Assembly (NCBI RefSeq): GCF_000820765.1
Contig: NZ_CCYH01000029.1
Coordinates: 124,001-188,000 of the forward strand
Source: Candidatus Soleaferrea massiliensis AP7
GTDB lineage: Bacteria > Bacillota > Clostridia > Oscillospirales > Ruminococcaceae
Length of the DNA stretch: 64,000 bases
Direction of reading: 5' to 3'
Positions 25,196 to 32,576 of this stretch are shown here, piece after piece (within the stretch, counting starts at the first letter, position 1; the number at the start of each line of letters is the position of its first letter). The position numbers and the translations under genes are program-made. Under the pieces are notes generated by a model that was not told the origin of the DNA, made no database searches, and saw only the letters and a list, made by a program, of their open reading frames with translations.

Positions 25196-26785
25196 TTATA
25201 CTTGTACTTTAAGTTCCATGCCGTTTTTGAATAAAAATGTGAGGATGCCAGTCGAAGCCACCATAACTGTATCTACGGTGGCATACCATAATTCCTGATC
25301 GAAAGCCTCGACAATGCTGTCCCGCTGACGAAGGTCAGCGAGGAACAGCGATATGCTTTCACGCTTGACCCCACGTGCCTGCTTTTCATCCGAAATGGCA
25401 TCCAGTCGGTTCTTGGCCGTTTCATACCGCGCAACTAATCCGTTATAACGTTCCTGGTATTCGTCCTGATCCATCGCGGAATGGGCGTTTTCTTCCACGC
25501 ATCTGCGGATAAGCTCCATGACCACCGCACATTCATCTCGCAACTTTGCGCTTTCCTTATCCAGCGCGGCGGTATCCATAAGAACCCCGATGATCGCCTC
25601 GAAATCCTCGATGATCCGGGCTTTGTCCTCAACGACCCGGTTGAATGCCTCGACGAATGCCCGCTGCAACGCTTCCTCCGAAAGATGGGGCGTTTTACAG
25701 CGCGTCCCGTTTTTGAACTTGTTATTGCATTGCCAGACGGTACGTCGGTATTTATCCGTGGAATGCCACACCTTGGAGCCATAAAAGCCACCGCACTCAC
25801 CGCAGACGATTTTACTTGAAAAACCGACCACACCACTTTGCCGCCGCCCCATAGGCTTGCGCCTCTTGATTTCAGCCTGCACCATATCGAAAACCTCCGG
25901 CTCTATGATGGCCGAGTGCGAATTCTCAACGTAATATTGCGGAACCTCACCCTCATTGACTTTAGTCTTTTTAGTGAGAAAATCCACCGTGAAGCGCTTC
26001 TGTAAAACTGCGTCGCCCTTATACTTCTCGTTCTGCAGGATACTCAGAATTGTCGAGACATTCCATTTTTGCTTACCTCCCGGGGTGGGGATGCCCTTTT
26101 CCGTCAAATGCCGTGCTATGAAATTCTGCGTTTTTCCCTGTAAGTACAGCTTATATATCAACCTGACTATTTCGGCCTCCGACTCCACAATCTTCGGTAA
26201 CCCGTCCGCCCCCTTTTCGTATCCAAGGAACTGTTTGTAGGGCAGGCTCACCTTACCATCCGCAAATCGCTTCCGCTGTCCCCATGTGACGTTTTCCGAA
26301 ATGCTGCGGCTTTCTTCCTGCGCCAGTGAACTCATGATGGTAATGAGCAACTCGCCCTTGCTGTCCAGCGTGTAGATGTTTTCTTTCTCGAAATAAACCT
26401 CCACGCCTTTTTCCTTGAGTTGGCGCACCGTAGTCAGGGTATCCACCGTATTTCGGGCGAACCGGCTAACCGATTTGGTGAGGATCAGGTCGATTTTTCC
26501 GTCGAGAGCGTCCTGTATCATGCGCTTAAAACCGTCGCGCTTCTTCGTGTTGGTGCCCGAAATACCCTCGTCCGTGTAAACCTCCACGAACTCCCAATCG
26601 CTGTTTGACTTTATATGCTGGGTATAGTAATCGATCTGTGCCTCATAGCTCGTTTGCTGTTCTTCGTCGTTGGTCGATACCCGCGCATAAGCGGCCACGC
26701 GCTTTTTAACATGCATGCGCAATATGTTATTTTGAAGGCGGGTAATGGTTGGCGGTATCACTGTCACCGCCCGTGCCGTACTCAT
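25196..26785 (-). CDS. large serine recombinase (site-specific integrase/excisionase type)
   Basis: A 529-residue serine recombinase. The resolvase-type catalytic domain (about 28-175) has nucleophile Ser37 in AAYARVST and the conserved arginines of DEGISGT...KRDGFKRM and SRFARNT. A recombinase domain (about 190-300), a zinc ribbon with CGECGG and paired Cys downstream (WQCNNKF, CKTPHL), and a coiled-coil C-terminal region follow. It overlaps the upstream recombinase gene by 4 bases. It lies at the outer end of the prophage next to the lysis genes, the usual position for a serine integrase. Which of the pair performs integration is not clear; both may be needed. Confidence 0.9.
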   Translation of the reverse strand: MSTARAVTVIPPTITRLQNNILRMHVKKRVAAYARVSTNDEEQQTSYEAQIDYYTQHIKSNSDWEFVEVYTDEGISGTNTKKRDGFKRMIQDALDGKIDLILTKSVSRFARNTVDTLTTVRQLKEKGVEVYFEKENIYTLDSKGELLITIMSSLAQEESRSISENVTWGQRKRFADGKVSLPYKQFLGYEKGADGLPKIVESEAEIVRLIYKLYLQGKTQNFIARHLTEKGIPTPGGKQKWNVSTILSILQNEKYKGDAVLQKRFTVDFLTKKTKVNEGEVPQYYVENSHSAIIEPEVFDMVQAEIKRRKPMGRRQSGVVGFSSKIVCGECGGFYGSKVWHSTDKYRRTVWQCNNKFKNGTRCKTPHLSEEALQRAFVEAFNRVVEDKARIIEDFEAIIGVLMDTAALDKESAKLRDECAVVMELIRRCVEENAHSAMDQDEYQERYNGLVARYETAKNRLDAISDEKQARGVKRESISLFLADLRQRDSIVEAFDQELWYATVDTVMVASTGILTFLFKNGMELKVQV

Positions 26786-28092
26786 TCGCGGTTCCTCCTT
26801 TTCAGGTTTTCAATCTGCTGCTCCCGCGCCGCCTGACGCATCGCGTCATCCCAACTGTCCCTGCGGGATTTATCCTGCCATATCTTTTCCACCCTGCGCC
26901 CATCGCGGAAAATAAAAAGGAGCCGGTTGTTTTCCGGCACCTGAATCTCTGAAACCCGCTCGGCAAAAATCTCCGCGTCGAACACTTGAATTCCGAGCAC
27001 CTCCGCCGTAACAGTATACAGAGTATCCTCGGGAATTTGTTTTGCGGGACAGGTCGCTTTTCCTTCCTGCAGGTAAGTGGAGCAATTCCAATAAAAATTA
27101 TCGTTTGCGGTTTTGCGCTTATAGTTCTTACCGCAATTGACGCACAGGATTTTCCCGCTGAACGGGTAACGATTCGGCGTATCACTCTTTGTCCGAAAGC
27201 GCTGCCTGCGCTGTTCCATAATGGCCTGCGCCTTTTCAAAGGTATCCGCATCGATGATAGCGGGGTGGGTGCCTTCCGCGAAATACATGGGGAGAACTCC
27301 TTTGTTCCAGACTTCTTTTTTAGTCAGATGGTCTGTTACATACTTTTTCTGCAGAAGCGCATTCCCAGCATATTTCTCGTTCTTAACGATGGCCACCACG
27401 CGTTCACTGTCCCATGTGCCGCCGCGCAGGGCGGGAATATCCATTGCCCTGAGTTTTTGGGCGATTTTACTGCCGCCCATGCCGCCGATATAATCGTCAA
27501 AAATCATGCGGACGATGGCGGCTTCCTTTTCATATACCTTCACGTCGCCCTTCACGATGCGATAACCGAATATGAACCGCAGGCTGACCAGCTCGCCGTT
27601 TTTAAACCGCTTCCGGATACGCCATTTGCAGTTTTCGGAAACCGACCGGCTTTCTTCCTGCGCATATGAAGCGAGGATGGTGAGCATTACCTCGCCATCC
27701 CCGCTGATCGAGTGAATGTTCTCTTTTTCAAAATACACGTCGACGCCGAGCAACTTCAGTTCCCGCACCGCCTCCAACATGGTCACCGTGTTTCTCGCAA
27801 ATCGTGCGATGGATTTGGTGATGACCATATCGATCAGCCCGTTTCTACAGTCGTTCATCAACCGCTGAAATTCCGGCCTTTCGTCTTTAGTGCCGGTGAG
27901 CGCCTCATCAGCATATACGCCGACATATTCCCAATCGCGCCGTTTTTGGATCATTGCGCTGTAATAACTGATTTGCGCGGATAACGAATGGAGCATAGCG
28001 TCCTTGCCGCTGGAAACCCGGGCGTAAGCCGCCACGCACTTTCGCGCTGGTATTTGCGGTGCCGAAGGTTCGAGTTTCGTGATGCTTCGCAT
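26782..28092 (-). CDS. large serine recombinase, shorter partner
   Basis: A 436-residue serine recombinase related to its neighbour. Catalytic Ser27 or Ser28 sits in AAYARVSSG, with DEALTGTKDERPEFQRL and IARFARNTVT. A recombinase domain (about 165-280) and a zinc ribbon (CVNCGKNYKRK, then WNCS...ATCPAKQ) follow. The C-terminal coiled coil is much shorter than in the 529-residue neighbour. It is first in the pair, and its stop overlaps the start of the next gene (ATGA), implying a fixed ratio of the two products. Confidence 0.9.
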   Translation of the reverse strand: MRSITKLEPSAPQIPARKCVAAYARVSSGKDAMLHSLSAQISYYSAMIQKRRDWEYVGVYADEALTGTKDERPEFQRLMNDCRNGLIDMVITKSIARFARNTVTMLEAVRELKLLGVDVYFEKENIHSISGDGEVMLTILASYAQEESRSVSENCKWRIRKRFKNGELVSLRFIFGYRIVKGDVKVYEKEAAIVRMIFDDYIGGMGGSKIAQKLRAMDIPALRGGTWDSERVVAIVKNEKYAGNALLQKKYVTDHLTKKEVWNKGVLPMYFAEGTHPAIIDADTFEKAQAIMEQRRQRFRTKSDTPNRYPFSGKILCVNCGKNYKRKTANDNFYWNCSTYLQEGKATCPAKQIPEDTLYTVTAEVLGIQVFDAEIFAERVSEIQVPENNRLLFIFRDGRRVEKIWQDKSRRDSWDDAMRQAAREQQIENLKRRNRE

Positions 28093-28141
28093 AAAAATCC
28101 CTCCTTTCTGGGGGACATGATACCTCTGAATGACACATACA

Positions 28142-28330
28142 TCAAGACGATTTTATCTGCAGACCGCCGATAATTGGCCGATACTTTTTAATTAAAATTG
28201 TATCAATTTTTCCGAACTCTCTGGCGTTTAGCAACCCGTGCATAATTAAAATTCTAGCGACAGAAATGGTGACCTGATAGTTCAGCTCCCGTTCAAACTG
28301 TTCCTTAGTCATCGTGATAAATGTGTTCAT
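28142..28330 (-). CDS. SHOCT-like small protein, copy 2
   Basis: From ATG 28330 (MNTFITMTKEQFEREL) the protein is 62 residues. Its second half (ILIMHGLLNAREFGKIDTIL) is a short C-terminal SHOCT-type helix pair, found in many recombinase-associated small proteins. It overlaps the HTH/zinc-finger gene before it by 4 bases and is a diverged copy of the gene at 28979-29164. It lies 50 bases before the serine recombinases and may assist them. This is inferred from position only. Confidence 0.7.
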   Translation of the reverse strand: MNTFITMTKEQFERELNYQVTISVARILIMHGLLNAREFGKIDTILIKKYRPIIGGLQIKSS

Positions 28331-28746
28331 TGGCGCGCCTCCTTCCCAAACCGGCCTTTGATGTAGCAGGCATGGCAACAGTATTTGCGGGTCTTATTGC
28401 CATAGCTGTCAAACGGCCTGCCGCAGTGCGCGCACGACATATGATATATTGCCTTGCGGTTCAGCCTATCACGGTGGGCGCTCCACCACGCATGGCGGCA
28501 CTGGTCGTCGCAAAAAGACTTAGGCTTGCTTTTCGGCGTCTGCTCCAGGCGCTTGCCACATTGTTTGCATTGACCCTTATTTTCTTCTTTCACCGTAACG
28601 TTGAAAGCATTGTGGACAGGCAGGTTATTACGCCAGCAGTACGATTTTACGGTACTCACGGGGAGAGCGAGTGAATTGGCGATCTTCGTATAACTCAAGC
28701 CCTGCAGCCGCATTTCCTGTATACGCTGTTTCTGTTCCTGAATCAT
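28327..28746 (-). CDS. HTH and zinc-ribbon protein, copy 2
   Basis: A 139-residue DNA-binding-type protein. The N-terminus is a sigma-70-region-4-like helix-turn-helix (IQEMRLQGLSYTKIANSLAL, then VSTVKSYCWRNNL). Two zinc-ribbon-like segments follow (CKQCGKR...FCDDQCRHAWW and CAHCGRPF...KYCCHACY). It is about 85% identical by eye to the protein at 29161-29595. It overlaps SHOCT copy 2 by 4 bases. The family is common beside phage serine recombinases. A regulatory or recombination-directionality role is possible but unproven. Confidence 0.8.
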   Translation of the reverse strand: MIQEQKQRIQEMRLQGLSYTKIANSLALPVSTVKSYCWRNNLPVHNAFNVTVKEENKGQCKQCGKRLEQTPKSKPKSFCDDQCRHAWWSAHRDRLNRKAIYHMSCAHCGRPFDSYGNKTRKYCCHACYIKGRFGKEARQ

Positions 28747-28928
28747 GACAGTTCACCTCCGTAAAACAACAAGGGCAGCACGTTACATGCCACCCTTGTT
28801 CCCAAACTGTTTTGTACTCTTAACATTTGGAAATCCATTTCGTTACAATGCTCTCTGCTGGTTTGGATCAAAAAGATCACAGAGATGTCATGTTTTACGA
28901 TGCCTACGTTTGATTTATAAAAAGGCAT
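28743..28928 (-). CDS. possible small protein between the duplicated modules
   Basis: ATG 28928 (MPFYKSNVGIVKHDISVIFL) follows an AAGGGGG site at the usual distance, and the stop overlaps the start of the next gene by ATGA. Those features argue for translation of 61 residues. No family was recognised, and the sequence has no clear membrane or DNA-binding motif. It has no counterpart in the first copy of the duplication. It may also be a chance frame. Confidence 0.4.
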   Translation of the reverse strand: MPFYKSNVGIVKHDISVIFLIQTSREHCNEMDFQMLRVQNSLGTRVACNVLPLLFYGGELS

Positions 28929-28978
28929 TGTATCATCCCCCTTTGGAGGACTGATAGTACCTCTAGAACGGCAAGACA

Positions 28979-29164
28979 TCAAGGCAATTTTACCCGCAGG
29001 CCACTGATAATTGGCCGATATTTGCCGATGAGAATTTTATCAATTTTATCGTACTCTTTCTCGGTAATCAGCCCCTTGAAAAGCAGCGTTTTGGCAAGGG
29101 AAATAGCCGCACCATAGTTTTTCTCGCGGTCAAACTGTTCCGCAGTCATTGTGATTGTGTTCAC
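28979..29164 (-). CDS. SHOCT-like small protein, copy 1
   Basis: A 61-residue protein (MNTITMTAEQFDREKNY) ending in the SHOCT-like pair LLFKGLITEKEYDKIDKILI. It overlaps the preceding HTH gene by 4 bases (ATGA). It is the paralogue of 28142-28330; the two share the start, the central GL..EY/F-KID pattern and the KYRPII tail. It is part of a tandem duplication of an HTH-SHOCT gene pair. Confidence 0.72.
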   Translation of the reverse strand: MNTITMTAEQFDREKNYGAAISLAKTLLFKGLITEKEYDKIDKILIGKYRPIISGLRVKLP

Positions 29165-29595
29165 TGGCGCGCCTCCTTCCCGAACCGGTCTGCAATGTAG
29201 CAGGTGTGACAGCAGTATTTACGGGTCTTATTGCCATAGCTGTCAAACGGCTTACCGCAATGCGCACACGACATGTGGTAAATTGCCTTACGGTTCAGCC
29301 TATCACGGTGGGCGCTCCACCACGCATGACGGCATAGGTCGTTGCAAAAAGACTTAGGCTTGCTTTTCGGCGTCTGCTCAAGACGCCTGCCGCATTGTTT
29401 ACAGTGTTCTTTGTCATCATTGTTTTCCGTATCTTTGGAAGCATTGTAGATAGGCAGGTTATTACGCCAGCAGTGTGATTTTACCGTACTCACGGGAAGA
29501 CCGAGTGAATTGGCGATCTTCGTATAACTCAAGCCCTGCAGCCGCATTTCCTGTATGTGCCGTTTTTGTTCTCCGGTCACAACAATCACCTCCAT
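29161..29595 (-). CDS. HTH and zinc-ribbon protein, copy 1
   Basis: A 144-residue paralogue of 28327-28746 with the same layout: an HTH (LSYTKIANSLGLPVSTVKSH), two CxxC-type zinc-ribbon segments (CKQCGRRLEQ, CNDLCRHAWW, CAHCGKPF, KYCCHTCY) and the FGKEARQ tail. The linker between HTH and zinc part differs most between copies. It is the first gene of the HTH-SHOCT-recombinase block, 42 bases downstream of the endolysin gene. Confidence 0.8.
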   Translation of the reverse strand: MEVIVVTGEQKRHIQEMRLQGLSYTKIANSLGLPVSTVKSHCWRNNLPIYNASKDTENNDDKEHCKQCGRRLEQTPKSKPKSFCNDLCRHAWWSAHRDRLNRKAIYHMSCAHCGKPFDSYGNKTRKYCCHTCYIADRFGKEARQ

Positions 29596-29636
29596 GGAGA
29601 AAAAGAGGGGGCGGCTCCTTTCAAGCCGCCCCAGCC

Positions 29637-30668
29637 TTACTTTGGAATTTTAAGAACCTGCCCGGCATGAATGGACGTTGAGGATAGTCCGTTCAGGGAC
29701 ATGATCTCCGGGTATCGGGCACCGCTTCCGAGCATCTTTTGCGCGATGCGCCAAAGGGAATCGCCCTTAGCCACTGTGTAGACGGTATAGGTTTCTTCAG
29801 TCTGACCGTCGACAACCTGCGATAGGACATCCTTATCCACCCATGTGTTAATGCCCGCTTCCTCGGATCCGCCCGACTTTTTGACTTTTTTACCGAGGAG
29901 CACGCAGGTTTTACCGCCCTTAACTACCGGCTTGCCACCAGAAGTGACCTGCGTCACTCCGTGGTAATAATCCGAGATCACCCATGACGGAATCTTCAAG
30001 CTGCCCGGGTAGTAGTATGTCGTCCCGTTTTTGATGGCCACCAGCGACCCGACCGCGATATCGGAAGGCGCGGGTTCAGGTGTCAGCTGGGGATCGGGAT
30101 TGGCGTGGACGGCGAGTGACTGTCTAACGGCGGCGCGGAAGGAGTCCATCGATTTACTAAAACGGGGGAACCAGTGCATCACATCGGCATGGTTGCTGGC
30201 AATGCCCAGCTTATAACCCTCGGAGTGGCAGACAATGTTTTCCTCTGTCAAGCCATAAAGTCCGCAGAGATACACGCAAAGCTCCACGGCTTCCTTGTAA
30301 ACGGCAGAAAAATACGAGGAATCGGTTAAACCGTCCTCGCAGATCTCGAAGCCGATGTGTGTGTCATTGGCCTTACCGCCCGCGTGCCAGCCGCGATAAT
30401 TCCACGGCAGCGTCTGATATGTGGCAATTGAACCGTCCGCCAGTTTGCCGATGAAGGCGTGAACGCAGACCTGGCGGCCATCGGGCTTATCCTGATTCCA
30501 ATGGTTGTTATACTGGTTCTTACCAAGTAGCCCATCGTCCGGGCCGACGTAGCGTTTCAGCCACGGGTTGTTTGCCCCCGTCGAGTGTACCATGATGCCC
30601 TTGGGCGCGATGGTGCGGCCTGCCTTGAAACAGGCGTTGTTCGTGAGTATTTGTTTTCGCAGATTCAT
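29637..30668 (-). CDS. phage endolysin: N-acetylmuramoyl-L-alanine amidase with LysM
   Basis: A 343-residue lysis enzyme. The N-terminal amidase-2 type domain (about 20-175) shows the zinc ligands in IMVHSTG and CHSEGYKLGIASNHADVMHW plus the GWHAGG motif. A middle segment (about 205-285) resembles an SH3-type wall-binding linker. The C-terminus is a LysM domain (YTVAKGDSLWRIAQKMLG, then LNGLSS and LKIPK) that binds peptidoglycan glycan. A GAGGTGAT site precedes ATG 30668. There is no signal peptide, so release depends on the holin at 32066. Confidence 0.92.
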   Translation of the reverse strand: MNLRKQILTNNACFKAGRTIAPKGIMVHSTGANNPWLKRYVGPDDGLLGKNQYNNHWNQDKPDGRQVCVHAFIGKLADGSIATYQTLPWNYRGWHAGGKANDTHIGFEICEDGLTDSSYFSAVYKEAVELCVYLCGLYGLTEENIVCHSEGYKLGIASNHADVMHWFPRFSKSMDSFRAAVRQSLAVHANPDPQLTPEPAPSDIAVGSLVAIKNGTTYYYPGSLKIPSWVISDYYHGVTQVTSGGKPVVKGGKTCVLLGKKVKKSGGSEEAGINTWVDKDVLSQVVDGQTEETYTVYTVAKGDSLWRIAQKMLGSGARYPEIMSLNGLSSTSIHAGQVLKIPK

Positions 30669-30692
30669 CGTAAATCACCTCAAAATTAAAAG

Positions 30693-32069
30693 TTACAGAT
30701 TTGGAGGATACAGATGATAGGTAAACTTCAAATCACAGTAAGCGGTCGCTGATGTGCCGTTGCTTCCCAAACGAATAAACAACCCATATCCGATTGGCAC
30801 CCGGCTCTGACGCATCTGAATATGAACATGCTGGGCTTCGGTGGTGCTGTCTGCTCCGATAGGCGTACTCCGGGAGATTCTGGTGAAATTCTGCTCGTCG
30901 TTGGAAATATACAAATCCAGTTCTTTCTCGCTCGTATCAGATTGGCGGCAAAGGGTTATAAGATGGCAGTCGTAAGCCACCGGGACAAGCAGCCCGCTTT
31001 GCCCATCTATAGGCACGCTGCCGACAGGCAGTATCGTTTGCAAAGGCCCTCTGATGCTATTGGCACCGCCCGCACCGGAGACATTGCCAGACATGACGTA
31101 TCTCAGATATGCCGCTCGGGTAAAGGCATTGATTACCGATGCTGCAGTGGATGTCAGCGTCAAAGCCGTGTTCGCGTCCTCAGCCTTTTCCAGTAAAAAC
31201 AGGCTCTCGCCCGGAGCAATGGCAATATCACCGATGGAAAACCTCTGACTCGTCCAGTAGGCCATAGATGCCGGGTTTGTGTCTGTCCCTGTTCCATAGG
31301 CAATGTTCGCTTCATCTTGGACGCCCCTTATAGCGTCGGCAAGTTTCTTGACGGTATTGCGGAGGGTGCCTTGGATAAGTACCTGCACATTATTTGTGGA
31401 CGGACTGCCCAAGGATGTAACAAACGTATATGTTACCGGGCCGAGTATGACGTTGTTGCCAGCCGAGATGTTTGTGAATGTGATGGACGCCCTTCGGCTC
31501 GCCATATCCGGAGCCGTAGCCGTTTCCACCGGGTGCAAATGGTTGAGCAGGATTCCCGTTCGTGTGTACAGCGTGTTACGCGTGTCTTCGAGCAGGTTGT
31601 GCGTGGTGTCTAGCAGCGCATAGTTGTTATTTAACAGGTTGTAGGTGAGATTCAGCAAAGCATATGTGTCGTTCACATCGAGCGCAGCTAAGGCCGACAG
31701 CACCTGATTCAGCCACTCCTGGGCGGGGGGCTCCGGCGGTTCGGCTACACCGTCCGCAAGGGCTTCCTCAACAATAGTAAGTATCCGCACGCTTTTCCCG
31801 ACCACATCGCCGTAAGTGATCCTGATCTCCAGCCGCCCGACGCCGACGAGTGATGTGTCCGTCGCACTGGGCGACCATGTCAGCACACCATTGGCATAGG
31901 TCGTGACCACGGGATAGGCGACCCCGTCAGGCCGCATATATATGGCATTTAAGGCGTCACCGGGATACGTATCATCTAACAAGCTGGAAACGTCAAACTC
32001 AAGATGCCGGTAATGGTGCTCACCGCGCCGCCCGATGAATACCGTTGCCGCTTTCGTGGGATCAATCAT
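30693..32069 (-). CDS. phage baseplate/upper tail protein (BppU-like N-terminus)
   Basis: A 458-residue structural protein. The first ~110 residues (FIGRRGEHHYRHLEFDVSSL, YMRPDGVAYPVVTTY) resemble the N-terminal domain of baseplate upper proteins that attach receptor-binding modules. A Leu-rich coiled segment follows (TYALLNLTYNLLNNNY, ALLDTTHNLLED), suggesting trimerisation, and then a beta-rich C-terminal part that may bind the host surface. It overlaps the holin gene by 4 bases. The receptor is unknown. Confidence 0.65.
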   Translation of the reverse strand: MIDPTKAATVFIGRRGEHHYRHLEFDVSSLLDDTYPGDALNAIYMRPDGVAYPVVTTYANGVLTWSPSATDTSLVGVGRLEIRITYGDVVGKSVRILTIVEEALADGVAEPPEPPAQEWLNQVLSALAALDVNDTYALLNLTYNLLNNNYALLDTTHNLLEDTRNTLYTRTGILLNHLHPVETATAPDMASRRASITFTNISAGNNVILGPVTYTFVTSLGSPSTNNVQVLIQGTLRNTVKKLADAIRGVQDEANIAYGTGTDTNPASMAYWTSQRFSIGDIAIAPGESLFLLEKAEDANTALTLTSTAASVINAFTRAAYLRYVMSGNVSGAGGANSIRGPLQTILPVGSVPIDGQSGLLVPVAYDCHLITLCRQSDTSEKELDLYISNDEQNFTRISRSTPIGADSTTEAQHVHIQMRQSRVPIGYGLFIRLGSNGTSATAYCDLKFTYHLYPPNL

Positions 32070-32497
32070 GTTCCATCACCTGTCTTTGGCGGCTCCCCAT
32101 CACGCCCGTGTAGCTGCTGTAAAACCTCCTTAAGTTTTTCAGGGATGGGCAGCCCAAGATGAGCCGAGTTTTCGAGGAGGGAAACACCCTCATTGCTCAG
32201 GTAGAAGAAAATCACTGCCGTGCGGAGAGTGCCGCCGGTGCCGCTCAATACCTGCGCGTCGAGGATATGGGCGACGCCTACCAGCACAAAGATGAGCACC
32301 TTTTTGAAGATACCCTTCGCGCCGATTTCGCTGGATAGCTTCTTGTCTATGATGGCACAGAGCACACCAGTCAGATAATCCACGGCGACAAAAGCGATCA
32401 GCGCGTAAAGAAAGCCGTCCATCCCACCGAGAAACCACCCAAGAAATCCTCCGACAGCGGCAAGAGCCAACTGTACCCAATTCCAAATCTCTTTCAT
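32066..32497 (-). CDS. phage holin (toxin secretion/lysis holin family)
   Basis: ATG 32497 was chosen because GGAGGTG lies 6 bases upstream. About 143 residues with three membrane segments (near 5-23, 28-49 and 66-90) and the family motif DYLTGVLCAIIDKKLSSE, followed by a charged cytosolic tail (IPEKLKEVLQQLHG). It forms the membrane lesion that lets the endolysin reach the wall. It sits between the tail fibre and baseplate genes, close to the amidase. Confidence 0.88.
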   Translation of the reverse strand: MKEIWNWVQLALAAVGGFLGWFLGGMDGFLYALIAFVAVDYLTGVLCAIIDKKLSSEIGAKGIFKKVLIFVLVGVAHILDAQVLSGTGGTLRTAVIFFYLSNEGVSLLENSAHLGLPIPEKLKEVLQQLHGRDGEPPKTGDGT

Positions 32498-32576
32498 TAA
32501 AAACACCTCCGTTCATAAATTTGTGTATTGAAAAGCGCCCCCGCACAAAATGAGAGCGCTTAAGTCAAGCGGAGCT

